From the NCBI RefSeq assembly GCF_011751075.1, contig NZ_JAALLN010000010.1, forward strand, positions 62,001 through 126,000: 64,000 nucleotides of DNA, read 5' to 3'. How positions within the stretch are numbered: position 1 is the first letter of the stretch; the number at the start of each line of letters is the position of its first letter. Positions 10,301-17,883 of the stretch are shown one piece after another. This DNA is from Flavobacterium poyangense. Its GTDB lineage: Bacteria; Bacteroidota; Bacteroidia; Flavobacteriales; Flavobacteriaceae. The notes beneath the pieces are model-generated. The model ran no database searches, was not told the DNA's origin, and worked only from the letters and a program-made list of their open reading frames with translations. The position numbers were made by a program, and so were the translations under genes.

Positions 10301-11096
10301 GAGTATTGATAATTTATCAGAAAAATATATCTCCGCCTCTCCATATCATTACGCTGGTAACAATCCAATTCTTTATTTAGATATCGATGGCAATGAATTT
10401 ACTCAAGAGGCATGGCAATGGGTTAATAAACTCATTTCAGATATAAATTCTAGACAGCAAAAAAACAATAATAGCATATCTGATTATCAATCCAAAATTG
10501 CAACTGGTGGTACACAAAGACAAATAGCAAGATGGAACAGGAGTATTAATGAATTACAAGCTAATAATCAAGATTTGGAAGCGACTAGAGGAGAAACAGC
10601 TACCTTAGCAGCTTCTTCACAAGTTTACAATGTCGAATATGATGCTTCAGGTACCGAAAGAGATGCTCTTGGAAATTCAACTATAGTAAATCAAACCTAC
10701 TATAAGACTCAAAATGATCAAGTAACCATTACAGTTTCATCAGGAACTGATTTAGGTCTTTTTTCACATGAATTGAAGCATGCCTTTCAATTTGAAACTG
10801 GTCAGACAAGTTTATCATTTGACAAAAAACCAGTAGTAAATTTTCTTCATGATGGATTTGATGAGGTTGAAGGATATCAAAGAGGTCAACTTTTTGGTCA
10901 AAAGGAGAATATTAATACAGCTGCCGATTTAGCAAGCAAGCAGCTATATAATGGATTGCAAACAGGACCTGTATCTATTCATAATTATAGTGGTGGACGA
11001 ATGATGACTTCGAATAATGCAGCTTTAAATTACCTTGCAAAACAAAAACAGCAGGCTTTTAGAATTAATAATACAACATACAATGGAAAAAGATAA
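7371..11096 (+). CDS. DUF6443/Rhs-core protein with C-terminal zincin-like (HELKH) tip
   Basis: 1241 aa, signal peptide (QLLLVLSPFMVIGQ). A DUF6443-type region lies at about 49-95 (ITYFDGLGRP, YDSFGRQ). An inserted coat-hanger-like repeat (IRLVPGFHAKTGSTFSAVI) follows near 305-325, then many YD repeats. The Rhs core spans about 895-1005 (KDHLGNVRL, YNGKELQDE, NYDPTLGRWMSID). The variable tip is residues ~1006-1241 and contains HELKH at 1133-1137, a zinc metallopeptidase motif, with Asp/Glu candidates at 1164-1167 (DEVE) as third ligand. The known Rhs rule is that the tip is the toxin; protease activity is inferred from the motif. The 3' end overlaps the next lipoprotein gene, the likely immunity gene. 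Confidence 0.87.
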   Translation: MKKILQLLLVLSPFMVIGQTQNYIKTITYKKATRTKIPSPQITQASQNITYFDGLGRPIQQIAGQQSATGKDIITHMKYDSFGRQVEEYLPFKSSNTNLAFDPLAEENVLSYYTNPNPVVNGNPTMEATTNPFSRKEMEASTLSRVLKQAAPGNDWKSGLGHEIKIEYQNNTTNEVKFFTAQTVWDSSQELYTISLINNNYYTANELEKTITYDENTSATPLEMNGATVEFKNKEGQIVLKRTYGSVAAGTVNEKHDTYYVYDIYGNLTYVIPPKAADLIGNTQTNLEVDLESKAILAPSSPALHLIASNSIRLVPGFHAKTGSTFSAVIDRNQAILDNLCYQYKYDYRNRLVEKKLPGKQWEFIIYDKRDRPVATGPANSPFRDVNSPGWMINKYDIFNRPVLTAWLPATVTPATRKTLQEAQNGYTNDFSETKTGTSLNTAINGVNFRYSNVAWPKADYHVLAINYYDDYNFPDAPVIPATVAGLDQPVYYNTTIKPIGLPTGTWVRVLEASTDNRNEQTYSLYDAKARLVRSYTKNYLGGYTCVDYKLDAFSGQLKYNITTHKRLWEDSELKTTEAYTYSDQDRILTQTHQIETSNPTTETIFSNTYDELGQLISKKIGNNIQKIDYTYNIRGWLSGINDVSSLTRVGDPKDLFAFKINYNNSSTTDVKALYNGNISETYWTSASEVPPIIRGYAYKYDNLNRLKTSISKRNNIINNAYDETLTYDKNGNIMSIIRNGNSETAQEIDRLVYSYLNNNNSNQLMKMVDNAPALYKGSGFVDSAANTTDDYSYDANGNMIKDNNKNITAISYNHLNLPTKITFGSTGNITYLYNTTGQKVQKIVTKGVNVTTTDYLGGYQYIKTPSDTKATLKFFPTSEGYVEPSGSSYKYIYQYKDHLGNVRLNYDKNLVIQEENNYYPFGLKQEGYNTVKNATNDALKYKYNGKELQDENIVGSQLNLYDYGWRNYDPTLGRWMSIDNLSEKYISASPYHYAGNNPILYLDIDGNEFTQEAWQWVNKLISDINSRQQKNNNSISDYQSKIATGGTQRQIARWNRSINELQANNQDLEATRGETATLAASSQVYNVEYDASGTERDALGNSTIVNQTYYKTQNDQVTITVSSGTDLGLFSHELKHAFQFETGQTSLSFDKKPVVNFLHDGFDEVEGYQRGQLFGQKENINTAADLASKQLYNGLQTGPVSIHNYSGGRMMTSNNAALNYLAKQKQQAFRINNTTYNGKR

Positions 11097-11745
11097 TAGA
11101 AAATCTAAAATTATTTTTATTATTTCAATTTCAATATTACTAACTGGTTGTAGTAGAAATTATATAGGAACTTATCATAATAGTAGTAATTCAAATTTAT
11201 ACAATTCGGAAATTATAATTGATAATGAGTATTTAACTTATAAGGCTATGTCTGATATGCTGGGCAATATCATACAAAAAGAAAAGTATCTAGTAAAAAA
11301 AGATTCAATTATTGTTAAATTTCAAGATGATCCATTAATTCTACCTTATACCTTGTCATATTTTGATAATCAAATAAATGGAATAAAAATTACTTTAATG
11401 CCAATCTTAACAAATGATTCAATTCCTCCAATAGTTAATGTAATTGTTAATGATTCTATTAAGTACACATCTGGAAGAAATGATACTATTCTAAATATTA
11501 AAAGACTTAAAAAAATTCATTTTGAGGATGTTGGCTTAAAATTCGTCAAGGATACGACCATAACTTTTTTAAATGAAACTGCAAATGTTTTTAAAATAAG
11601 ATTAAAGAATAAATATGATGTGCCAGTATTAAAAAAGAATGGAACTATCAAATATTTAATTGATAACAAAAAACTTTACTTATTAGATTATGATAAGTCA
11701 GTAAATAATTATGTTAGGAGCAATAAGTATTATTTAAAGAGATAA
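11083..11745 (+). CDS. Lipoprotein, candidate immunity protein to the HELKH Rhs tip
   Basis: 220 aa from the ATG at 11083, which lies 14 bp inside the 3' end of the Rhs gene. I chose it because the protein then begins MEKDNRKSK, hydrophobic stretch and lipobox ILLTGC; an earlier start would bury the signal. Mature part is Lys/Ile/Asn-rich with no recognised domain. Position directly after a variable toxin tip is the classical place for an immunity gene. A lipoprotein form implies that the toxin is neutralised outside the cytoplasm. Function is inferred from context only. Confidence 0.7.
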   Translation: MEKDNRKSKIIFIISISILLTGCSRNYIGTYHNSSNSNLYNSEIIIDNEYLTYKAMSDMLGNIIQKEKYLVKKDSIIVKFQDDPLILPYTLSYFDNQINGIKITLMPILTNDSIPPIVNVIVNDSIKYTSGRNDTILNIKRLKKIHFEDVGLKFVKDTTITFLNETANVFKIRLKNKYDVPVLKKNGTIKYLIDNKKLYLLDYDKSVNNYVRSNKYYLKR

Positions 11746-11787
11746 TGAGTATACAAGATAATAAATAGAATTATTTAATTTTTTAAA

Positions 11788-12231
11788 ATGAAAAAATACA
11801 TTGTATTATTAATAATTCTCTTCATTTCTTGCAATAAAAAAGTTGAATGTGAAGGCAAAATTAATTTATCAAATATTAAGATAAGAATTCAAAAAAGCAA
11901 TCCCGTTTTGAGAGAATATGATCGTTATTTAATAATAACTTGTAATAAAGAAGATATTTATGAAACCAAAATAAAGGGAGATATAGGTACTGGAGCAAAA
12001 AGTTATTTATATGACAATGGTAATTCTTTTACATTAATTGATTGTGATAGTAGTTGGTACTTTATTAATAAGGATGACGGAATCATTACTTTGAAAGGAA
12101 AATTTTGGATGAAAACTCCTCCTGTAAATTATATCGGAACTTTTATACTAAGTAGTAGAAATAATAAAGTTGAATTTGTTAAAGAGAAAAATATTCAAAC
12201 TAAAGACATCTATATATATGGTGGTGGATGA
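11788..12231 (+). CDS. Small lipoprotein of unknown function
   Basis: 147 aa with lipoprotein signal (YIVLLIILFISC). No recognised domain; four cysteines occur in the mature half (VECEG, ITCNK, DCDSS). It is 42 bp downstream of the putative immunity lipoprotein and is followed by a terminator at about 12327-12360. It may be a second or orphan immunity protein, or the product of an earlier tip exchange. Note the TGG repeats just before the stop. Confidence 0.6.
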   Translation: MKKYIVLLIILFISCNKKVECEGKINLSNIKIRIQKSNPVLREYDRYLIITCNKEDIYETKIKGDIGTGAKSYLYDNGNSFTLIDCDSSWYFINKDDGIITLKGKFWMKTPPVNYIGTFILSSRNNKVEFVKEKNIQTKDIYIYGGG

Positions 12232-12326
12232 CGATTTACGACAGAGTAAGAATATGGCAGTGTTCCAAAATTAGTGATATTGAATTTTATAATGCATTTA
12301 AAATGAAACGCCATTACAAATCGTTA

Positions 12327-12362
12327 AAAAAAAGATGAACAGTAATGCTCATCTTTTTTTGT
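12327..12362 (+). terminator. Intrinsic terminator after Rhs module 1
   Basis: AAAAAAAGATGA, a 10-base loop and TCATCTTTTTTT form a perfect stem ending in a T run. It closes the transcription unit of the Rhs pair and its two lipoproteins. Confidence 0.75.
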
Positions 12363-12464
12363 TTAGCATTCTCTTAAAAGAACAATAATAAGCAAAAAAC
12401 CGCCTGACATTTCAGACTCAATGGATAAACATTGCCCCAATAATGTAAATTTGTAACCAACGGT

Positions 12465-12720
12465 GTGGAAAATGTAGCTTTTACAGATGTTGAAAGAAAA
12501 CTTTTAGCTACAGTACGCTCAGGAGGCGCTAATTCTTACCCGGTTGTTTCTCTCATCGGCACACAAGGATTTGTAGATGTTCACATTCCCGCAGGAGTTA
12601 CATCAGGTATTTCGTTGTTGGGTAATTCTTCCATGTATAAGATTTACAATTTAAAAACAGGAGCACTTACCACTACCCTAACTGGCGGAAATGCCCCGCT
12701 CGCTCGGATATATTTCACCA
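12465..12720 (+). pseudogene. Truncated coding fragment ending at a REP element
   Basis: An open frame from GTG 12465 reads ENVAFTDVERKLLATVRSGG through YKIYNLKTGALTTTLTGG, then runs straight into a REP repeat at 12721, where the reading becomes repeat-derived. No signal peptide or known domain. Protein-like composition and the abrupt repeat junction suggest the 3' part of a gene was lost. It may be debris of a secreted or Rhs-linked gene; I do not recognise it. Confidence 0.4.
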
Positions 12721-12757
12721 CAACGATAGTGCAGATTTGCAATCTGTGTCCACAAAG
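12721..12757 (+). repeat. REP palindrome, forward copy
   Basis: Contains CAACGATAGTGCAG followed by ATTTGCAATCTG and GTCCACAAAG. It is the same family as the REPs flanking the transposase at 62593-63147 (three or four mismatches to the consensus). It faces the inverse copy at 12929-12962. Confidence 0.8.
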
Positions 12758-12774
12758 TAATTCATGCAATATAA

Positions 12775-12806
12775 ATAAAAGTACAGTTTTAGGCTGTACT
12801 TTTTAT
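12775..12806 (+). terminator. Hairpin between two REPs
   Basis: AAAAGTACAG, TTTTAGG, CTGTACTTTT: a 10-bp stem followed by further T/A. It could work as a terminator in either direction or be a structural part of the REP-bounded element. Confidence 0.55.
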
Positions 12807-12928
12807 ATTTGTAGAAAAAAACAGTGCCAACAAAGTACAAAGTAATGACAACAGCAGAAGAAGGAATTATTTGGGTTTAGAAAGTGATTTAGGAGTGATT
12901 TTATTAGATCTATTTTGAGAAAATTAAT

Positions 12929-12962
12929 CTTTGTGGGCACAGATTGCAAATCTGCGTTATCG
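12929..12962 (-). repeat. REP palindrome, inverse copy
   Basis: CTTTGTGGGCACAGATTGC then AAATCTGCGTTATCG, the reverse complement of the 12721 copy. The two copies bound a ~240-bp segment in the same inward-facing arrangement that surrounds the transposase gene at 62.6 kb. Confidence 0.8.
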
Positions 12963-13198
12963 GTTTAACTTGTACCAAAAGTATGTTCCCTATGAGTTTT
13001 AGCAATAGTAAAATTAAGGATGGATTTTCAGAAGTTGTTACAAATAATCTATGGGTTCAACAGACAGGACGTACTGGTCAAATGTTAACGAGAAGTGGTC
13101 AACCTGTTTGCTTTGTAACTGAAGGGTTCTATAATGGGACAAAAATTAGAGTCATCAATACCCATAGTGAAATAATAACTACCTTTCCAATAAGATAG
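12962..13198 (+). pseudogene. Orphan toxin tip, EndoU-like C-terminal end
   Basis: Open frame whose meaningful part starts after the REP (KSMFPMSFSNSKIKDGFSEV) and ends GTKIRVINTHSEIITTFPIR. The ending resembles the last strand of bacterial EndoU/BECR-type RNase tips (G-x-KIRV...IIT-x-FP). The next gene, 2 bp downstream, looks like a MafI-family immunity protein, and MafI is known to neutralise MafB toxins, some of which carry EndoU domains. No Rhs core, secretion signal or clear catalytic histidines precede it, so it is probably a tip stranded by recombination. The 5' boundary is uncertain. Confidence 0.5.
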
Positions 13199-13200
13199 AT

Positions 13201-13527
13201 ATGAATACATTAGCAAAATTAATACTCGCTCTACTTGATACTGCAAAAGCATTAGGGTTGTATGAAGTAGATCTAAATAATGCAAAAAATCTATTATATA
13301 ATAGAGAATATGGTCTTGCATTTGATACGATTATTACTCAACTGTATGAATATGAGATTGAGATTGATCAGGAGTTTTATAATTTAATAGAAGTCATCGC
13401 TAAAAGAATGGATATATCCGAAGAACGGTATTCTTTCATAAAAGAATTAATCCGCGCTGACAATATAGTAACTAAACCAGTAAAGGACAAATTAGCAGAG
13501 ATATTGAAAAGCTTGGAAGTTGGATAG
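13201..13527 (+). CDS. MafI-family-like immunity protein
   Basis: 108 aa, acidic and all-helical by appearance, no signal peptide. The central LLYNREYGLAFDTIITQLYE with YEIEIDQEFYNLIE and MDIS fits the MafI immunity family pattern (short proteins with E-Y-G-L-A...L-Y-E-Y). It starts 2 bp after the stop of the EndoU-like tip fragment, a toxin-immunity pairing. Cytoplasmic location would fit an RNase target. Probably still protective, although its cognate tip seems incomplete. Confidence 0.65.
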   Translation: MNTLAKLILALLDTAKALGLYEVDLNNAKNLLYNREYGLAFDTIITQLYEYEIEIDQEFYNLIEVIAKRMDISEERYSFIKELIRADNIVTKPVKDKLAEILKSLEVG

Positions 13528-13563
13528 CTAGGAAGCCGCTTAGACGAATAGCCGTTTTTAATT

Positions 13564-14157
13564 ATGAATTACATAGAAGACATAAAGAAAGAGTTGCATA
13601 AATTTGAGAATTTAGGGATGGAAATATCTCAGTTAGGAGCAATTCTCATTGGAAAAGCGCCACATATAGCTAGATTGGCTTGGCTTAATGAAGTTTATCC
13701 TATATTAAAAGAGGATGAAATATTGCTATTAGAGTCTGAATTAAATACAAAGATACCAGAAGCTTATAAATTCTTTTTAACACAATTCAGTAATGGTTTA
13801 AGTATTTTTGTTGCAACTTTTACTTTGTATGGTTTAAGAAGAGATATAGGTCGCTCAATTGAAGGAAGTAGACAACCTTTTTCTTTACTAACTACTAATT
13901 TGCAAGAAAGACCTAAAAAATCTAAAGATTCGTATTTTTTTATAGGAGGCTATAACTGGGATGGTTCAAAACTGTATATAGACAAAGAAACAAATAAGGT
14001 TCATTATTGCGACAGATGTGACGCTACCTCACTATATGAGTGGAATTCATTTGAAGAAATGATAGTCTCGGAAGTCAAACGAATAACTAATTTGTTTGAT
14101 GATAAAGGTGTTATCTTAGACGAAGATATGAACACAACTCCAGTTGAAATATTATAA
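13564..14157 (+). CDS. SMI1/KNR4 (SUKH) family immunity protein
   Basis: 197 aa, no signal peptide. The SUKH pattern is visible at about residues 60-90 (EDEILLLESELNTKIPEAYK, then FFLTQFSNGL) and later FIGGYNWDGSKLYIDKETN. SUKH proteins are widespread immunity proteins against nuclease-type polymorphic toxins. It lies 36 bp after the MafI-like gene and closes the orphan tip/immunity array; no toxin of its own is adjacent. A terminator follows at 14170-14206. Confidence 0.75.
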   Translation: MNYIEDIKKELHKFENLGMEISQLGAILIGKAPHIARLAWLNEVYPILKEDEILLLESELNTKIPEAYKFFLTQFSNGLSIFVATFTLYGLRRDIGRSIEGSRQPFSLLTTNLQERPKKSKDSYFFIGGYNWDGSKLYIDKETNKVHYCDRCDATSLYEWNSFEEMIVSEVKRITNLFDDKGVILDEDMNTTPVEIL

Positions 14158-14169
14158 TTTCTAAGCAAA

Positions 14170-14208
14170 AAAGAGCCCCTTCAAACTTTTGAAAGAGGCT
14201 CTTTTTCT
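14170..14208. terminator. Bidirectional terminator between convergent genes
   Basis: AAGAGCC, an inner TTCAAACTTTTGAA pairing and GGCTCTTT give a long hairpin with A run on the left and T run on the right. It separates the SUKH gene (+) from the VGIGTT protein at 14257 (-). Confidence 0.8.
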
Positions 14209-14256
14209 TTTTATACCCGCAAAAAAATCGAGAATAGTTTCTTTCTACTGTAAAGC

Positions 14257-15231
14257 TTATTTAGTCTGCAAAACTTTATTATCTCTCAAAAGCTTTGCGT
14301 TACTAAGCTGAAGCTCGTTTACCTTTTTATTCAGATCAATAATATACAGCGTAAGCTCTTCGATCTTCTGTAGTAATTTGGCATTCATTTCCCCTAGACT
14401 TATCCCCTCTTTTATTGCTTCTGCTTCACTTGGGATATTGGCTAGATGTCCTTTTTCTTTAATATGAGTTTCAACCTGCTCCAGCGTTGGCAAATCATAT
14501 TCTTTTTTAAATACAAAATCAGGCCAGCTGTCCATGTCTACTTTTACCTCTTTGGAGCGGATAGTTCCGTTTACATCTAACTTATTTTTTGGTGTAGTAA
14601 TTCCTATACCAACATTACCTGTGCTTTTGTAAATAAGGTTTGTGGCGTTACGCTCCCAATTGTTAAGTGAAGGAGACAGTAAACCGGCATAAGGAGTAGT
14701 GCCTTCGGGATGAATGAAAAACAACTCCGCAACCCCCACAACTCCTCCGGGACCTGAATTGGTGGTGTAAAATGTAAATTTTAACTTTGAATAAGCTCCT
14801 GCAACAGGTATAGCAGCAGAAAAACTAGTTCCTCCTACATAATCTGTAGTCGAATAATCTGCTATAACCCGCCAAACATTTGCAGCACTAAACTCATCAT
14901 ACCCTTCGATCTTAAATCGGCTTGGGGGACCATAACGTGTAGTCCATCCAACCCATGCTCCTGCTTGTGTATGGTGAGCCGGTAAACCCTCAATAAGAAT
15001 TACGGCAGGATCTGCTACTGTGATAGCACGATTGGAATAACTTGGAGCCATTCTTCCATCAAACAAAGTCGGGATATCAAGAACAGGCCCCTGTTGTGTC
15101 ACGGTGAATCTTGTCGAGGCATTAAACAAAATATTATGTTCCCAGGCAACTGGATTCCGATTTGATGAAAGAACCTGACCAATCATACTATGACACATCA
15201 TGATGCTTATTACCACTATTACTTTTTTCAT
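14257..15231 (-). CDS. Secreted VGIGTT/coiled-coil surface protein, copy 1
   Basis: 324 aa with signal peptide (KVIVVISIMMCHSMIGQ). Residues ~30-190 form a variable domain that I do not recognise. From ~205 it carries the shared C-terminal module: NVGIGITTPKNKLDVNGTI, EVKVDMDSWPDFVF, LPTLEQVETHIKEKGHL, IPSEAEAIKEGISLGEMNAK, then a coiled coil LLQKIEELTLYIIDLNKKV. The module is common in Bacteroidota surface or tail-fibre-like proteins and probably trimerises. Three paralogues follow at 15697, 18867 and 20296. This copy is the only one on the minus strand. No sorting domain is seen, so the export route is open. Confidence 0.75.
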   Translation of the reverse strand: MKKVIVVISIMMCHSMIGQVLSSNRNPVAWEHNILFNASTRFTVTQQGPVLDIPTLFDGRMAPSYSNRAITVADPAVILIEGLPAHHTQAGAWVGWTTRYGPPSRFKIEGYDEFSAANVWRVIADYSTTDYVGGTSFSAAIPVAGAYSKLKFTFYTTNSGPGGVVGVAELFFIHPEGTTPYAGLLSPSLNNWERNATNLIYKSTGNVGIGITTPKNKLDVNGTIRSKEVKVDMDSWPDFVFKKEYDLPTLEQVETHIKEKGHLANIPSEAEAIKEGISLGEMNAKLLQKIEELTLYIIDLNKKVNELQLSNAKLLRDNKVLQTK

Positions 15232-15265
15232 TCTGTACTATTTATTAATTTACTTTTAGAACTTT

Positions 15266-15273
15266 CAAAAGTA
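15266..15273 (-). promoter_or_regulatory. Candidate -7 box for the gene at 14257-15231
   Basis: Minus strand TACTTTTG (TAnnTTTG), 35 bp upstream of the ATG at 15231. It is also the right arm of a small inverted repeat, TACTTTT...AAAAGTA, at 15251-15273. Confidence 0.4.
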
Positions 15274-15696
15274 AAGTTTTACGTAATAGTAAAAAATAAA
15301 AATAGCTTTAATCAGGCATAAAATCTGACTTTCCCCTTTATTCTTATTAAACGTTTCTGCCACATTTTATTTTCATACTTTACTACCAGTCCCCTTTTCT
15401 AATAAATTGAAACCAACGCAATTATTAAATAGCTCATTTCATACAATTATTTCAGGGTCATGAAAAATAGTTATTCTCTTTTTTACATATAGCTTTCATT
15501 ATCTCTATGAAAAACTATCACTGCCATTCGTACACAAAAAACATTTTATTTTGCTAGTTTTGTCAAAATTTTGCTATAAATACAAAAATTTCTATACGAA
15601 AAAAGTACTTCAATAAAACCAAAAAAAGGTGAATCTCAAGATAAAGCAGACAACTGCTATCTAAAATAAAATCAATACCCAAAATAATCCAAAGAA
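15274..15696. other. Divergent AT-rich intergenic region
   Basis: About 420 bp between two divergently transcribed VGIGTT genes. No ORF or RNA gene seen. TAGTTTTG at 15555-15562 is a weak -7 candidate for the plus-strand gene, 135 bp from its ATG. Confidence 0.4.
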
Positions 15697-16680
15697 ATGA
15701 AAAAAATACTTTTTACTATTAGCCTCTTTTTTGCTCTAAATGCTTCTTTCTCGCAAACAGATATCAATCAGAATGGCATTAAGACCACCGTTGTTGGTCC
15801 ATATGCGGCAACCTCTACCGAGGCTAAAACTTTTGAAATAGCCAATGTTTCATATAACTCTCATCACTGGCAAAATGGTGGGTCTATAATTGTTGAAATA
15901 TTTCAACTTTACTTCTCGACAGATTACCAAAAATACATTATAGAAGTAGGTCATGGTCAGGGTACCGGCAATACATTGCCAAAAATTAAATTAATAGAAG
16001 CCACCGGTCTCAACCGTGGTGCAAAACTATCGTTAGGGGCTCCCATAGACTTACCAAGTTCTTCAGGAGGGTATGTCAACAAATCTCTACCAATCATTTT
16101 AGATGTAAAACAATACAGCAGATACAAAGTAAAATTTACCTATCACCAGGATCGAACTACCGATCTGAACAATGTAAATCAGATTAAGATCAATGAGACG
16201 GCAGCCGGCGTTACTATCCCCTCAGACTTTCCTCTCTTAAAAGAATTCGATAATGACCTTAGCACTAATGGGAACTTGCGAGTAACCGGAGCAGGAAATC
16301 ACTATATTCAAAACGGAAACGTTGGTATAGGTACAACAGTTCCTGACGAAAAGCTTACTGTAAAGGGAAAAATCCATACACAAGAAGTTAAGGTTGATAT
16401 GTTAGGGGCACTTGTACCGGATTATGTTTTTGCTAAAGATTATAAACTTAAAACACTGGAGGAAGTAGAAACCTTCATTAAAGAAAACAAACACTTACCG
16501 GAAATCCCTTCTGCACAGGAAATTGAAAAAAACGGCCTGATGCTAGCTGAGATGAACATGAGTTTACTTAAAAAAATGGAGGAAATGACACTCTATATCA
16601 TTGAAATAAAAAAAGAGAATGAAAAACAAAACGAGGAACTAAAAAAATTACAAAAAAAATTGAAATTCAAAGAGAAATAA
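15697..16680 (+). CDS. Secreted VGIGTT/coiled-coil surface protein, copy 2
   Basis: 327 aa, signal peptide (ILFTISLFFALNASFSQ). A beta-rich variable domain is followed from ~210 by the shared module (NVGIGTTVPDEKLTVKGKI, EVKVDML, LPEIPSAQEIEKNGLMLAEM) and a Lys/Glu-rich coiled coil at the end. The module is closest to the one in the protein at 20296-21273 (both have KLTVKGKIHTQEVKVD and LMLAEMNMSLLKK). A strong terminator follows at 16707-16749, so it is probably monocistronic. Confidence 0.75.
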   Translation: MKKILFTISLFFALNASFSQTDINQNGIKTTVVGPYAATSTEAKTFEIANVSYNSHHWQNGGSIIVEIFQLYFSTDYQKYIIEVGHGQGTGNTLPKIKLIEATGLNRGAKLSLGAPIDLPSSSGGYVNKSLPIILDVKQYSRYKVKFTYHQDRTTDLNNVNQIKINETAAGVTIPSDFPLLKEFDNDLSTNGNLRVTGAGNHYIQNGNVGIGTTVPDEKLTVKGKIHTQEVKVDMLGALVPDYVFAKDYKLKTLEEVETFIKENKHLPEIPSAQEIEKNGLMLAEMNMSLLKKMEEMTLYIIEIKKENEKQNEELKKLQKKLKFKEK

Positions 16681-16706
16681 AAACCTTTCTACTTCTTAAA
16701 AATTAC

Positions 16707-16749
16707 AAATGAGACCTTTCAACTATTTTTGAAAGGTCTCATTTTTTTT
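16707..16749 (+). terminator. Intrinsic terminator
   Basis: AATGAGACCTTTCAA, loop CTATT, TTGAAAGGTCTCATT and a T run. About 15-bp stem, follows the gene at 15697-16680. Confidence 0.88.
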
Positions 16750-17063
16750 AACGGCGAAAATGGTGTTTTTATTAGAATTGCATTAATTGAAAAACGCAGG
16801 ATTTTTTGCTTAATGAAATGGCTTCTTTCAATTGATAACAAAAGCCAACTTAATGCACCTCTCCTCTACTCTTTTAAGACTTCTGTATCAATTAATTGAA
16901 TTAATATCCCCTTTCCTTTATTTTAACTTGTTATCTAAGAAACAATCCTATAAATTCCGACAAACATCCCATTCTAATTTATTAAATTTGCGAAAAAATT
17001 TCTATATTACTTTCTACCGCACAATCGGCAATGCATAAACAAAATACTTTAAAATTTACAGGC
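16750..17063. other. Intergenic region with promoter for the secretion-linked operon
   Basis: A small open frame at 16832-17038 has no coding character. TAAATTTG at 16983-16990 matches the Bacteroidota -7 box, 73 bp upstream of the ATG at 17064, and is the best promoter candidate for the following nine-gene run. Otherwise nothing was seen. Confidence 0.4.
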
Positions 17064-17798
17064 ATGATCAAAAAAAACATTATACTCCTACTTCTAATTT
17101 GTGTAGCCTGCCAAACAACAAAAATTAAAAACGAAACCTATAAAATTGCCACTTCGTCTCCGGAACTGGGAAGTATCGGGCAATCTGATGTAAAAAATGG
17201 TATCGAGCATTCCTTTAAAGTGAGAACCTTGGCAAAACTCGAAAATAATATTCGCGTTGCTATAGGCGTAGTTCCATTTAACAAACAATTAAACAAAGTC
17301 TACGCTTCAAAAGCAAAATACAACCAAAGTCATAAAAAAGTTGCTTACATAGATAGTCTTCCCAACAAACCGGAATTGGTAACTATAAAAATTTTGGATG
17401 TAAACAGTTTGACAAATGAACTGAATGCTCCGTACAATCTTGATGTTATCAAATTGGCAAAAAATATAAAAGGACCTCAGATAATCACCAGTATTGCGGT
17501 AAACCTAACTATAGAAGATATTACAAAAATCAGACAAGCCGATGCCTATTACCTGACCAATACACTGAATAAAAAGTACCTTATTACCACCTATAAATCC
17601 GGCAAAAAAGCAGATTTTATAGATATTGATACCGAAACGATTGTTGCTTATCAATCGAGTAAATTTTGCTGGGCACTAAATGCAAAAAAACAATGGTACC
17701 TTGCCGATATCGTAACAGATAACAGTAGTTGTAGCGGAAATACAAAGTCAATATTGCCTAAGAAAAACAAAAATGACAAAAGTCTTTTTGATATGTAA
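17064..17798 (+). CDS. Lipoprotein of unknown function, first gene of secretion-linked operon
   Basis: 244 aa from ATG 17064, chosen because MIKKNIILLLLICVAC is a clean lipoprotein signal (lipobox VAC). An in-frame ATG at 17031 would add 11 residues. No known domain. The mature part contains IRVAIGVVPFNKQLNKVY and later cysteines in SSKFCWALNAKKQWY and SSCSG. It leads a same-strand run of lipoproteins, VGIGTT proteins and T2SS-like genes. A pilotin-like or substrate role is possible, but only context supports it. Confidence 0.6.
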   Translation: MIKKNIILLLLICVACQTTKIKNETYKIATSSPELGSIGQSDVKNGIEHSFKVRTLAKLENNIRVAIGVVPFNKQLNKVYASKAKYNQSHKKVAYIDSLPNKPELVTIKILDVNSLTNELNAPYNLDVIKLAKNIKGPQIITSIAVNLTIEDITKIRQADAYYLTNTLNKKYLITTYKSGKKADFIDIDTETIVAYQSSKFCWALNAKKQWYLADIVTDNSSCSGNTKSILPKKNKNDKSLFDM

Positions 17799-17883
17799 GT
17801 TTATCAAAAGTTAGTTGTCAAATTCCAGTTTCATACTAAAATTAATGAAGTATTGTACTTCTGTTCTAAAAATTACAATCGAA

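Noticed and set aside
16832..17038. 68-codon open frame upstream of the lipoprotein at 17064
   Set aside because: No protein-like pattern, overlaps a promoter candidate, and the composition is that of AT-rich intergenic DNA.
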